Positions 35,701-43,202 of a stretch of DNA of 54,248 nt are shown in pieces. A program made the translations under genes and the position numbers. The stretch spans positions 1-54,248 of the forward strand of contig JAAYBJ010000327.1 of NCBI GenBank assembly GCA_012730105.1, read 5' to 3'. Position 1 is the stretch's first letter; every line of letters begins with the position of its first letter. Below the pieces are notes generated by a model. It ran no database searches, was not told the DNA's origin, and saw nothing but the letters and a program-made list of their open reading frames with translations. This DNA comes from Candidatus Hydrogenedentota bacterium. GTDB taxonomy: Bacteria; Hydrogenedentota; Hydrogenedentia; Hydrogenedentales; CAITNO01.

Positions 35701-37914
35701 GATATCCCGCGTCTTGTAGAAAGGGCATTGCTATGGTTGCATGAACAAGAGATTGTTCGGCTGGGTAAAGGCATGATTGTTTTTCGTCCTGCCATGCGAA
35801 TCCTGGTAAAACCCGGTAACCGTTCTTTCGCGCGGGATGATTACGCTGAACTAAAGGATCATTATGACGAACAGGTCGTCCAAATTCATGTGATGGCCGA
35901 GTATGCCCGCCAAGGACTTGCAGACTCCAGAAATGCCCGGCAACTAGCCAATGACTATTTCGGTCTCAGCAGGGAGGACTTTATTTCGCGCTGGTTTCCG
36001 AAGGACACAAAAGCGCTGAAACGAAAAACCGGTGATGCGTCATGGAAGGCTATTGTCGGAGGGCTTAACCGGGAACAACATGCAATTGTTTCAGATGAAC
36101 GAGAAAAGACAAATGTACTGGTTTTGGCGGGACCCGGTTCTGGCAAGACGCGGGTTCTTGTGCATCGTATCGCTTATCTGATTCGGGTAAATCGTGAGAA
36201 TCCACGAGGCATACTTGCGTTGGCTTATAACCGTCATGCCGCGGTGGAGATCAGGCGCAGACTACGGGAACTGATTTATGACGACGCAAACGGGGTAACG
36301 GTGCTGACTTGCCATGCGCTGGCTATGCGGCTTATTGGAGCCAGTTTTGTCGAGACCATGGTGCAGGAACCCGATTTTAAACGTGTGCTTATTGATGCCG
36401 TGCGGTTGCTCAGGGGCGAAGGCATGCCTCCGGAGGACGCTGATGAGCAGCGGGAGCGCTTACTCTCGGGATTCAGGTGGATTCTCGTGGATGAATATCA
36501 GGACATTGGTCCGGAACAGTATGAACTGATTGCTGCACTGGCAGGTCGTACACTGAACGACCCCGAAAGAAAACTGTCCCTGTTCGCTGTTGGTGATGAC
36601 GATCAGAACGTTTATGCCTTTGCAGGCGCCTCGGTAAGATATATACGTCAATTCCAGAAGGATTATCAGGCCAGGCTTTTTTACCTTACCCAAAACTATC
36701 GGTCGACGATAAATATCATTCGCACCGCGAACGCCCTTATTGATGGCGCCAGAAACAGAATGAAGTCCGGCCACCCGATTGTGATAGACGGATCGCGCCA
36801 AAAGGAGCCTGCAGGCGGTTTGTGGGAAGACTTGGACCCCATGGGCCGGGGGCGCGTGCAGATCCTGAACGTGGACGGTGCAGAAACCGCCCAGGCGGAA
36901 CAGGTCATGTCAGAAATGCTTAGGCTCTCGAAACTGGATCCCCTGTGGGAATGGAGTAATGCTGCCGTCATTGCCCGGCAGTGGAAGCTATTAGATCCGG
37001 TTTATGCCTATTGCCAGGCCAACAATATCCCAGCGCAATTGGCCGATCGTGATCCTCTGCAGTTTTGGAGATTACGTGAAACACAACTGCTTGTGGAATG
37101 GCTGTCCGAACGTGGTTCTAATCCTTTGAAACCCACGGAACTTGATACCTTTCTGAAACGACAGTCCGACGGGCCATGGTGGGAACTCTTGCGAGAAGCC
37201 ATTGATAGTTATCGTCTTGAATGTGGTGACGGACCGCTTCCTGCCATTCATTTAAAGGAATGGCTCGCGGAGTGGGGGCGCGAGATACGAAAACGCCAGC
37301 AGGGCCTGCTCCTGGTTACAGCACACCGGGTCAAAGGTTTGGAATTTGACCATGTCGCAGTGCTTGACGGAAATTGGCAAGATCGAGGGGATGACGAAGA
37401 CCCAGATGCGGCATGCCGGTTATATTATGTCGCCATGACCCGTGCAAGAAAGACGTTGACACTCGCACGCAGGGCACTGTCAAACGGACCTGCTTACAGC
37501 TTATTGACACTGCCTTCTGTATGCATGCGAAATGCACCTTCACCCGGTATGCCTTCCCATATACTGGAACGAGAATACATGACATTGACTCCAGCCAATG
37601 TTGATATTGGATTTGCGGGTAGGTTTCACCCACGCAATCGCGTTCACGCTATACTGAAACGCCTGCAACCCGGTGATGCCCTCCAATTAACACGGGCGAA
37701 GGAGCAGTGGCTTTTTGAGTATAACGGACAGGTCGTTGGCAGGCTTGCCCGGAGTTTTAACCCGCCCCAAAATATGTACTGTATTCAAGCCCGTGTTCAT
37801 GCAATGCTCGTCAGGTTTCGTATGGACAGCGATCCTTTGTATGCGGATTCAATCGAATGCGACCGCTGGGAAGTGGTTATTCCAGAACTCGTATTTGCGC
37901 CCCCCATCGGTTAA
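32800..37914 (+). CDS. Exonuclease-RecQ-UvrD fusion helicase
   Basis: A 1,704-residue protein with three enzyme modules. Residues ~10-150: an RNase-H-like 3'-5' exonuclease (AIDLEVN, VGHNVIAFDIPH, and an Asp in NDPELDAR). Residues ~300-640: a RecQ helicase (Walker A PTGTGKSVCYQVP near 319, DEAHCLSKWGQDFR near 422, SATAKP-type LTATAKPDV, and AFGMGIDKPDVR with QEAGRAGRD). A winged-helix region follows, with no obvious RecQ zinc cysteines. Residues ~1090-1600: a UvrD/Rep helicase (AGPGSGKTRVL near 1109, VDEYQDIGPEQYEL near 1230, GDDDQNVYAFAGAS, TAHRVKGLEFDHV, YVAMTRARKTL). The GTG start at 32800 has no strong ribosome-binding site, so the exact N-terminus is uncertain. Probably a self-contained DNA-processing defence or repair enzyme. 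Confidence 0.88.
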   Translation: MDKLIQSCHIEKCIAIDLEVNRESGQIYRMAALRRNCIDKPFLLSGGHFPDALKELDAFAVGMEFLVGHNVIAFDIPHLQAAAPELRLLDLPVIDTLRLSPLAFPRNPYHKLVKHYKDGGLLRFNANDPELDARICLDLFQDEEKAFYRLREENPDLLTAFHWLTASCSEEKGFDHFFRMVREAAIPTDEEGCAAVAACLAPSACVNHGKAVLEQPSLSGWPMAYALAWLSVAGGNSVMPPWVRHEFPDAPRLIKLLRDTRCKDPLCDWCQEHHNSKRVLKHWFGFSDFRSAPLCEDGMPMQEAIVNSAMNRSHVLGILPTGTGKSVCYQVPALSRYENTGALTLVVSPLVALMEDQVRGLRERGITSCLALNGLLSMPERADVLERIRLGDCAILLVSPEQLRNRGFRRSVEQREIGAWILDEAHCLSKWGQDFRTDYRYVGRFIRESAGKEPLPPVLCLTATAKPDVIRDITDYFQRTMGANLLVFNGGANRDNLDFSVVETTPEHKFSDIHQLLESQLSQDGSGGAIVYCATRKQTEKVAAFLVSMGWPAAHFHAGLTPEVKKTTQKQFIEGEIRVIAATNAFGMGIDKPDVRLVIHAEIPGSLENYLQEAGRAGRDQLPARCVLLYCEKDIEQQFGLSAKSQLPLHEIQAVLRALRRMAGRHRPPDKPVEVNATPGEILSNDDENEVERDKNTEDTRVRTAVAWLEEPHLVSREENVYQVFPSSLRVPSLEEADVRLEKFPMPYRGQLRSILKLLISADPREGVTTDELMGASRLSSSGVARAMNDLERCGILSNDSIFTALVHSGVENASRKRMEATTALESAFIGLLQETEPDLQKGESSVLFLRRVAQRLKDDGYEQALPERLYRLLQSIESDGKSEDLGIGSVRLRKIDPETVQVLLQRDWESLKKTAELRRTGARLLVAHLLACLSPDVRGNDLLVTTTLGNLYAALEADLDIKAQAKDIPRLVERALLWLHEQEIVRLGKGMIVFRPAMRILVKPGNRSFARDDYAELKDHYDEQVVQIHVMAEYARQGLADSRNARQLANDYFGLSREDFISRWFPKDTKALKRKTGDASWKAIVGGLNREQHAIVSDEREKTNVLVLAGPGSGKTRVLVHRIAYLIRVNRENPRGILALAYNRHAAVEIRRRLRELIYDDANGVTVLTCHALAMRLIGASFVETMVQEPDFKRVLIDAVRLLRGEGMPPEDADEQRERLLSGFRWILVDEYQDIGPEQYELIAALAGRTLNDPERKLSLFAVGDDDQNVYAFAGASVRYIRQFQKDYQARLFYLTQNYRSTINIIRTANALIDGARNRMKSGHPIVIDGSRQKEPAGGLWEDLDPMGRGRVQILNVDGAETAQAEQVMSEMLRLSKLDPLWEWSNAAVIARQWKLLDPVYAYCQANNIPAQLADRDPLQFWRLRETQLLVEWLSERGSNPLKPTELDTFLKRQSDGPWWELLREAIDSYRLECGDGPLPAIHLKEWLAEWGREIRKRQQGLLLVTAHRVKGLEFDHVAVLDGNWQDRGDDEDPDAACRLYYVAMTRARKTLTLARRALSNGPAYSLLTLPSVCMRNAPSPGMPSHILEREYMTLTPANVDIGFAGRFHPRNRVHAILKRLQPGDALQLTRAKEQWLFEYNGQVVGRLARSFNPPQNMYCIQARVHAMLVRFRMDSDPLYADSIECDRWEVVIPELVFAPPIG

Positions 37915-38038
37915 TCGGTAACCGCGATGCGCGTGTTATTGCTCCTCAAACGATACGGACCGTACACCGATCAGTATGTTGAACAATAAGTGGCCCGTGG
38001 TTGTTTATGCTTTTATGATGCGCTCTGATAGGACCTTA

Positions 38039-39010
38039 TTACTGCCTGGATTTGTGCTGCCGCACATTGAGCGCTTTCCATTCCAGAAGGGGCTGGGATT
38101 GTATGCGTTGTTGAAGGGAGATGTCATCCGTCAAGAGTGTCGCGTCAATTACACCCCGGTCCAACAGCAGGTCAAGAAACATCCGCTCAGAATCCGTAAA
38201 AGGCAGCAAGGCGGCAAGCCTTTCACGACACTCTCTGACAAGGCCTTCCCCGTATTCGGCTGGTTTTTCCAGGATTGCCGGCGAATTGACACGTAGCATG
38301 GGGACCAACTGTCGGGTGAAGTCCATAATATCGAAATTCACCTCATCAGCGGATACCGTTCTCCAGTCCTTTCTGCTCATTGCCCCATAGACCACAAATC
38401 CCATGCGAAGGCGGTTGTAATCAAGGTCGGCCATGTGGAGAATCTGGTGACTGTCAAAGAGGTCACGGACCTGTTTGCGGGCAAGTAATGCGGTTAGTTT
38501 ACCCGCGGCAAGTTCATGGAGGTCAAGTACAGGAATCCCTGTGGCTTTACAGAAACCAACGGGATAAGAGTTTTTGACGGTTACTGGCCATAAGGGAATA
38601 CGGAACATAAAATTAATATCGACTTCGAGGTTTCCTGTGTGACCTGAATCCCGTTCATACCGCAGCATCCATTTGCCGCCGGCATGTTCTTGGGGTATTC
38701 GTCTTGGGGTGAACCCTTCCCTGGCAAAAACAGCCTGAATAGCCTGCTCGACTTCGGGACGCTCGGCGAGCATATCATCGCGGCTTATGGCCCCGACATA
38801 GTTCAAGTCAATGTCAACGGAAAGGCGAGGGGTATTAAATACAAATAGGTTTAGGGCGGTGCCACCCTTGAGCACCATTTTCCCTTTTAGAAACGGGTGG
38901 CTTTGAATGGCTTCCAATAGTCCCAGCAGATGGGCGACTTTTTCGAGTATATCCTCTCTGAAACCCGTCGCTGCTGCTTCCGTTGCCAGTTTTTCTCGAG
39001 ATATCCTCAT
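38039..39010 (-). CDS. abiEii: AbiEii-type nucleotidyltransferase toxin
   Basis: A 323-residue protein of the AbiEii/nucleotidyltransferase family. The signature GGTALNLFVFNTPRLSVDID gives the Gly-rich loop near residue 49 and the catalytic Asp pair at 66 and 68. A further acidic or basic site lies around ELAAGKLTALLARKQVRDLFD (Lys and Asp motifs III-IV). Its start overlaps the antitoxin stop by four bases, the usual AbiE arrangement. In family members the toxin adds nucleotides to target RNA and halts growth during phage infection. All core motifs look intact. The C-terminus converges with the RecQ-UvrD gene, leaving 124 bases between them. Confidence 0.88.
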   Translation of the reverse strand: MRISREKLATEAAATGFREDILEKVAHLLGLLEAIQSHPFLKGKMVLKGGTALNLFVFNTPRLSVDIDLNYVGAISRDDMLAERPEVEQAIQAVFAREGFTPRRIPQEHAGGKWMLRYERDSGHTGNLEVDINFMFRIPLWPVTVKNSYPVGFCKATGIPVLDLHELAAGKLTALLARKQVRDLFDSHQILHMADLDYNRLRMGFVVYGAMSRKDWRTVSADEVNFDIMDFTRQLVPMLRVNSPAILEKPAEYGEGLVRECRERLAALLPFTDSERMFLDLLLDRGVIDATLLTDDISLQQRIQSQPLLEWKALNVRQHKSRQ

Positions 39011-39813
39011 AATACCTCTGCCCAGCTTCGTTCAAAGACCTCTTCCGGAACCACAAGGTTCCATCCCGATACGAGTCGGCCTGATTTGCGTTTAGAGCGA
39101 TCCAGGTAATGAGGCTGTCGCGGCCGCATGTCCCGGAGCATGCTGAGATGAAGATCATCGACCATCAGGGTCTCGCGGTGCTGTTCAAGGAAATAGCCGA
39201 CCTTTGCGGCCGTGGTCGCATTGTTGAGCAGACGGACGTATTCCACTACCTTGTCAAGGTCAAAGAATTCTATCGACTCAAGGGAACGCCAGATCTCCTC
39301 CCAGCTTCCCGTCAAGTCCGGGCGGTCCAGCACATCCACTAAGGTCCGTTCCAGGGAGGTAACCCGCAGCTCTTGACCGGAACGTTCTGCAGTAGAAACG
39401 CCGAAACGCTCTTCTCCAAGTTGCAGTAACATTTCATGAAACTTTGCGCCGCGGAAAACATGATCCCGGAATGAAAAAGTGCTGACAGGACGTGATGCGG
39501 AATAGATGAAGTGAATATGAACGGAATATGCCCTCCCGTGGAACTCCAACGCGGTATGGTGTGACAAAACCGCGTCAGGCGTTAATTTCGCCGCAACGAG
39601 GAAAGGGTCGATTGGATAAGAATCGGGATTCGCCCCTGAAGGAATGACAGCGTACAATCCTCGCCGGATCAGTACGACACGACCTGTCTTCCGGTAATAG
39701 GACAAAAGTGCCTCTTGAGTTCTATTGCCGACTTTTCCCGTGGCCAATAGATAGTCGGCCAATTCTTTTCCAGTAAAAACCGGATGTCGCAAAAAGAACA
39801 CATCGTGCTTCAT
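39007..39813 (-). CDS. abiEi: AbiEi-type antitoxin/transcriptional repressor
   Basis: A 268-residue antitoxin. The longer frame to 39930 is rejected because ATG 39813 has AAGGA eight bases upstream and lies downstream of a clear promoter. The N-terminal winged helix fits AbiEi (FLRHPVFTGKELADYL, LLSYYRKTGRVVLIRRGLYAVIP). The middle shows ALEFHGRAY and the RTLVDVL block typical of the family. AbiEi both neutralises AbiEii and represses the operon by binding inverted repeats at the promoter; such a palindrome overlaps the -10 box here (39844-39862). Confidence 0.88.
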   Translation of the reverse strand: MKHDVFFLRHPVFTGKELADYLLATGKVGNRTQEALLSYYRKTGRVVLIRRGLYAVIPSGANPDSYPIDPFLVAAKLTPDAVLSHHTALEFHGRAYSVHIHFIYSASRPVSTFSFRDHVFRGAKFHEMLLQLGEERFGVSTAERSGQELRVTSLERTLVDVLDRPDLTGSWEEIWRSLESIEFFDLDKVVEYVRLLNNATTAAKVGYFLEQHRETLMVDDLHLSMLRDMRPRQPHYLDRSKRKSGRLVSGWNLVVPEEVFERSWAEVL

Positions 39814-39843
39814 AATTGGTATCCTTGACGCCGGTGCGCAATA

Positions 39844-39862
39844 CCCATAATAATAATATGGG
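39844..39862. promoter_or_regulatory. Palindromic operator over the abiE -10 box
   Basis: Perfect inverted repeat CCCATA (39844-39849) and TATGGG (39857-39862) with seven AT bases between, covering the -10 hexamer. Position and symmetry fit the negative autoregulation known for AbiEi; binding itself is inferred. Confidence 0.6.
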
Positions 39863-39881
39863 AAACGCGCATAGTTGTCAA
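39853..39881 (-). promoter_or_regulatory. Sigma-70 promoter of the abiE operon
   Basis: On the minus strand, TTGACA (39881-39876) and TATTAT (39858-39853) are separated by exactly 17 bases. This predicts a transcription start near 39846 and a leader of about 33 bases before ATG 39813. Confidence 0.8.
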
Positions 39882-40033
39882 GTATAATTTGTATGTACTT
39901 CTTGACTTGACACGGTTCTTTGTAACCCATCTTCTGGAATGGATAGGGTACATTAATGTCAACATCTGAACAATAGGGAATGCCCCTGGTCTGTTTACAT
40001 CTTTTGTATCTGCTTTATACCTGAGACGGTAAG

Positions 40034-40085
40034 GAGGTTTTGTGGGTTTTGACGGTGAATTCCTTAAGCAAAAAAATGTATGAAA
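40034..40085 (+). repeat. Dispersed repeat type 1, copy A
   Basis: Contains GGGTTTTGACGGTGAATTCC followed by TTAAGCAAAAAAATGTATGA. Related copies at about 40732 and 42679 share GGGTTTTG-x-GGGTG, then a (T)TAAGCAA-like and A-rich segment ending ATGA. Function unknown. Confidence 0.5.
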
Positions 40086-40118
40086 CCCACCCGGGTGGCA
40101 ACAAAAAAAATACTATAC

Positions 40119-40182
40119 TTTTTGTGCGTGCCTGATGTATCCCGTGTGGTGAGGCGTTTCCCCCCCTTGCCCCCCCCCGGTG
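40119..40182. repeat. Dispersed repeat type 2 (C-tract), copy A
   Basis: About 64 bases: TTTTTGTGCGTGCCTGATGT, a GTGTGGTGAGG segment, then TTTC8-like and C9-like runs around TTG. The partner at 42563-42626 is nearly identical along its whole length, including both C tracts. It lies just right of repeat type 1 copy A. Confidence 0.6.
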
Positions 40183-40235
40183 GCGTGGACAGGAAAGGAG
40201 AGCGTCGCATTCCATTTACGCTTTGGACATCTAGG

Positions 40236-40430
40236 TTAAACAATGTCCTTATCCAGAAGCCATTCGATAGCGGGAACCCAGCGGATTGGTTTTGGTAAGG
40301 CTTCGGTAGGGGCCATTGCGTCAAGGGTTATTAGCAAGGCCTCGCGCGGGCTGCCGGCGGCTATTCTTGCTCCGAGGTTTTGCCCGGGAAAGGTTGTTTT
40401 TCCGGTTCGGTGAATCCCTATAACGACCAT
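40236..40430 (-). pseudogene. Remnant of an AAA_14-type P-loop ATPase
   Basis: A 64-codon minus-strand fragment reads MVVIGIHRTGKTTF, then RIAAGSPREALLITLD. This closely resembles the Walker A region of AAA_14/DUF4143-type ATPases (the usual form is IGIRRAGKTTFLWQ and PREALLYFNFEDER). The conserved Glu-Asp-Glu-Arg that should follow is missing, the frame ends after 64 codons, and no upstream part is in frame. It is probably a decayed copy from a mobile or toxin-like gene. Confidence 0.4.
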
Positions 40431-40531
40431 GGTCTTTCCAGGAATTTAAGGAAAATGGATATCCCGCTTTATAAAAGCCGGCAGGGGCATAGCAAGGGAG
40501 TCTGCAATTTTCTGTCGAATAACCGGCCTGA

Positions 40532-40587
40532 ATTGTCTTTCTAAAAGAGACATAATCTGTCTTTTTTATCTTTTTAAGAAAGACAAT
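40532..40587. repeat. Nested inverted repeats
   Basis: Outer arms ATTGTCTTTCT (40532-40542) and AGAAAGACAAT (40577-40587) are perfect over 11 bases. Inside, GACATAATCTGTC forms a second hairpin followed by a T run. This could be a weak terminator, a paired operator or the end of a small element. It lies upstream (on the minus strand) of the ATPase remnant. Confidence 0.4.
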
Positions 40588-40731
40588 ATAACAAATACGG
40601 CCACATAGCAAGTAGTTAATTTGTCGTTGCTACCAACAGTACAATTGAACATTTGATATTCAATCTTACGAACGGTACAAAGAGGAATGGTTAAGCGACA
40701 CATGGAAAAAGTCCTTGTGGCGGGTGAGTTT

Positions 40732-40775
40732 CGCGGGTTTTGCGGGTGCGGTCCTTAAGCAAGAAAATACATGAG
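40732..40775 (+). repeat. Dispersed repeat type 1, copy B
   Basis: Reads GCGGGTTTTGCGGGTGCGGT, then CCTTAAGCAAGAAAATACATGA. It matches copy A (40034) in the TTAAGCAA segment and copy C (42678) in the GCGGGTTTTGCGGGTGC segment. It lies just before the GT-C gene. Confidence 0.5.
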
Positions 40776-40883
40776 TTTTTAACTGGCGGGAAGAAGCAAA
40801 ATATTTTTTATACTTTCTGAAATGCTAGAATGTTGCAGGCATCGTTCTAGTATACACATGCTATTGGGAATGGGAAGAGTGTC

Positions 40884-42500
40884 ATGGATAAGCAAAGGCG
40901 CTTCAAACAGATTAAAGTGGCAGTTTCCCTGGCCTTATTGGTTTGTATCGCTGCGCTGGATTCCTGGATATGCTTCAAACGGATACAGGAAACAATGCCT
41001 TATCCCCGGCATATGGACGAGGTCTTCATTACTCAACGGGCTCTTGCCATTCTGAAAAGTAATGATTGGAATCCACACGAATTCAACTATTCTTCTTATC
41101 CAGTGTATCTCACGACAGGTATGCTTGCATTGGGATATCTTCATCATGCCGGGGCAGGCAATAAAGTAGATATTAACGCTATTAAATCCGTTTCGTACCC
41201 TTATTATGATCCTCCTCAAATTCTTCTGCCCGCCCGTATTCTTTTCGCGTTATTAATGGTTATGGCTTTCGTTTGTATGGGCTTGGCAGCATGGCGTTTT
41301 TTCGACATTCCGGAGGCAATGTTCTTGACGCCAATAACACTCACCCTCTCAATATTTCTGTTGCAGCATGGGTGGCGATATATTAATGTGGATACCCTGG
41401 CGGTAAGTATGGCCGCACTTACATTAACTATTGTGGCGTTCCATGCAGGTTCCTCCAGTTTTGGTTTGACTGCCATCCTGCCCGGAATGCTATGCGGTTT
41501 GACTGTGGCGGGAAAGTATACTTATGTGGGCATTATGCTGCCCGCGGTACTGGCAATATGGATATACGGCGGACGGTGGCGTTTCTATCGCACGCTGGCG
41601 CTTCTCGCATCGGCCATTCTGATGTTCGTTATCGTTGTGCCGTATTCCATCTTGGATGTGCGCACGTTTGTTGAGGAATTGGGCAGATTGGCATATTCCT
41701 ATACACAAGGCCGAACGGGCAGGACGTACGCGCCGGGCTGGGACCACGCGCGACACTATATATTTTTCACGCTTAAGGATTATGGTTATTATTCAGTGTT
41801 TCCTGCAGTCGCGGGGCTTGTGTATATGAGTTTTAAAAACTGGCGCGGGGCATTTATTCTATCCTCTTTCCCAATACTGCTTCTTGTGCACCTGAGTTTG
41901 AGCCGGCTTTATTATGAACGGAATGCGGCATTTTGCTTTCTTTATTATGGATTGCTTGTTGCTGTCGGCCTTTTTGCGGCATACAAATTACTTTTTATAA
42001 TTTTGGGGAAAATAGGATATCTTGGCACAAGGAAGGTGTTACGGGCTGTGGGCGCCTCATGCGCGATAATTGGAGTGGCGTATCTTGTGTTACCGCTGCA
42101 GCGGCCTGGCCAGATGGTTTCCGCACTCCCGGACACACGAAATCTTGCCACGGAATGGATTAAAAGCAACCTCCCATCCGGTGCCACCATATTGATGCCT
42201 GCGGAACTGTCTTTCTATGCGACCCCATTGGCACGAAAGTATAAGACGCTTGTACGGGACTATGCGCTTTTCAAGCCGGAAACCTTTGTAAATGATGCGT
42301 TGGCACTGGGGGCGGACTACGTCATGATGCCTGTTTGGGCGTCTGAAAATGGGAAAACGAAAACTTTGTCGGATATCAAAAATGCCGTAAATAACAAGAT
42401 ACGGCCCCTGGTCTCCTATAAAGGAAATCCGGTGGGCGCGAACTCAACCTATCCAGTATTTTATGGAGACCCCGCGTTTTCGATAGGCGCGTTGAAATGA
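40884..42500 (+). CDS. GT-C-fold membrane glycosyltransferase (PMT/ArnT-like)
   Basis: A 538-residue integral membrane protein with about ten hydrophobic segments. After the first membrane helix the periplasmic loop has PYPRHMDEVFITQRALAIL; an acidic pair at this place is the GT-C catalytic signature (DE near residue 48). The C-terminal ~130 residues are soluble and periplasmic-like. The family uses lipid-linked sugars to glycosylate lipids or proteins at the outer face of the inner membrane. GGAAGAG precedes the ATG by four to five bases. The gene is isolated, bracketed by dispersed repeats on both sides, and is the last complete gene before the att site. It could alter a surface glycan used as a phage receptor, which is inference. 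Confidence 0.75.
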   Translation: MDKQRRFKQIKVAVSLALLVCIAALDSWICFKRIQETMPYPRHMDEVFITQRALAILKSNDWNPHEFNYSSYPVYLTTGMLALGYLHHAGAGNKVDINAIKSVSYPYYDPPQILLPARILFALLMVMAFVCMGLAAWRFFDIPEAMFLTPITLTLSIFLLQHGWRYINVDTLAVSMAALTLTIVAFHAGSSSFGLTAILPGMLCGLTVAGKYTYVGIMLPAVLAIWIYGGRWRFYRTLALLASAILMFVIVVPYSILDVRTFVEELGRLAYSYTQGRTGRTYAPGWDHARHYIFFTLKDYGYYSVFPAVAGLVYMSFKNWRGAFILSSFPILLLVHLSLSRLYYERNAAFCFLYYGLLVAVGLFAAYKLLFIILGKIGYLGTRKVLRAVGASCAIIGVAYLVLPLQRPGQMVSALPDTRNLATEWIKSNLPSGATILMPAELSFYATPLARKYKTLVRDYALFKPETFVNDALALGADYVMMPVWASENGKTKTLSDIKNAVNNKIRPLVSYKGNPVGANSTYPVFYGDPAFSIGALK

Positions 42501-42562
42501 TGAGCAATCTATTCCTGTCGTCCGGAAAACATAATCTTCATGTCATAAAAATTTTTACCACA

Positions 42563-42626
42563 CTTTTTGTGTGTGCCTGACGTATGCTGTGTGGCGAGGT
42601 GTTTCCCCCCCTTGCCCCCCCCGGTT
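42563..42626. repeat. Dispersed repeat type 2 (C-tract), copy B
   Basis: Near-identical to 40119-40182: TTTTTGTGTGTGCCTGACGT, a GTGTGGCGAGG segment, then two C runs around TTG. Differences are scattered single bases, mostly transitions. The two copies face the same way on either side of the GT-C gene, so they are direct repeats. Confidence 0.6.
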
Positions 42627-42677
42627 GTTGAAGAATGGAATGGAGCCAAGGTTGGGTTTGGGCGTCCAGAAGAATAT

Positions 42678-42720
42678 TGCGGGTTTTGCGGGTGCATTTC
42701 TAAAGCAAAAGAAACGCATG
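42678..42720 (+). repeat. Dispersed repeat type 1, copy C
   Basis: Reads TGCGGGTTTTGCGGGTGCAT, then a TTCTAAAGCAAAAGAAACGC segment followed by ATGA. It follows the type 2 repeat, as copy A precedes one at 40034-40182. Confidence 0.5.
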
Positions 42721-42747
42721 AAAGAGGTGGGGACCGGCGGCAGCCCT

Positions 42748-42945
42748 CTAGGCCTTTGTATGATTGCCTTCATAACTGATGGCAGCTGCCAACAGCGTGA
42801 CCAGTTCCTCTTTGGGCATGTTTTTCAATGTCTGCAAAAGGGCCTGCCTTATAGCGTTTTCTGTATTTGAAGTGACACTTTGAGTGACACTCAATTCTTC
42901 TGTATCGTTTTCATCCAATGTTTTCAGGCTTTTTTGAGTTACGGA
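42748..42945 (-). pseudogene. Possible detached integrase C-terminal tail
   Basis: Reading leftwards from the tRNA fragment on the minus strand, an open frame passes through the antisense tRNA (the familiar GPCWNRTSDQ reading) and continues for about 66 codons to a stop at 42748: VTQKSLKTLDENDTEE, then ENAIRQALLQTLKNMPKEEL. Many tyrosine recombinases read through their attP in this way, and integration separates the last codons from the rest of the gene. The tail is amphipathic and gene-like, but with no homology search the assignment is tentative. Confidence 0.4.
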
Positions 42946-42997
42946 CAGGTGACTCATAATCACTTGGTCGCTGGTTCGATTCCAGCAGGGCCCACCA
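42946..42997 (+). other. 3' fragment of tRNA-Met(CAU): integration attachment site
   Basis: The anticodon arm is GGTGA (42948-42952), loop CTCATAA with anticodon CAT, and TCACT (42960-42964). The variable loop is TGGTC. The T arm is GCTGG-TTCGATT-CCAGC (42970-42986). The acceptor 3' strand is AGGGCCC, then discriminator A and CCA to 42997. No matching 5' half (GGGCCCT and a D arm) lies upstream. A fragment with the native terminator on its right is what remains at the distal end of an element integrated into a tRNA gene. Confidence 0.85.
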
Positions 42998-43014
42998 TCC
43001 TTTTGCCCCGTTTT

Positions 43015-43038
43015 AGCCTGATTTTTCAGGCTTTTTTT
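43015..43038 (+). terminator. Rho-independent terminator of the original tRNA-Met gene
   Basis: Stem AGCCTG (43015-43020) and CAGGCT (43027-43032) with a six-base loop, running straight into a seven-T tract. It lies 18 bases after the CCA end. Confidence 0.75.
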
Positions 43039-43202
43039 GTTGTTTCCCGCCTCTTCCGGATGCCGACTACCGGCATCTTCATCTTTGTCATCAAATATAA
43101 AACAGCAGGTAGGCGAAATGTTTATTTTCATCCCTGTGCCACGAGTGTGCGAAGATGGTTGCGGGGCTTGAGTGTACCCTGGGGGTGCGGAAGGCCGCAT
43201 AG

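Noticed and set aside
40034-42720. A CRISPR array
   Set aside because: The repeats are few, irregularly spaced by hundreds of bases and differ in sequence; no regular spacers.
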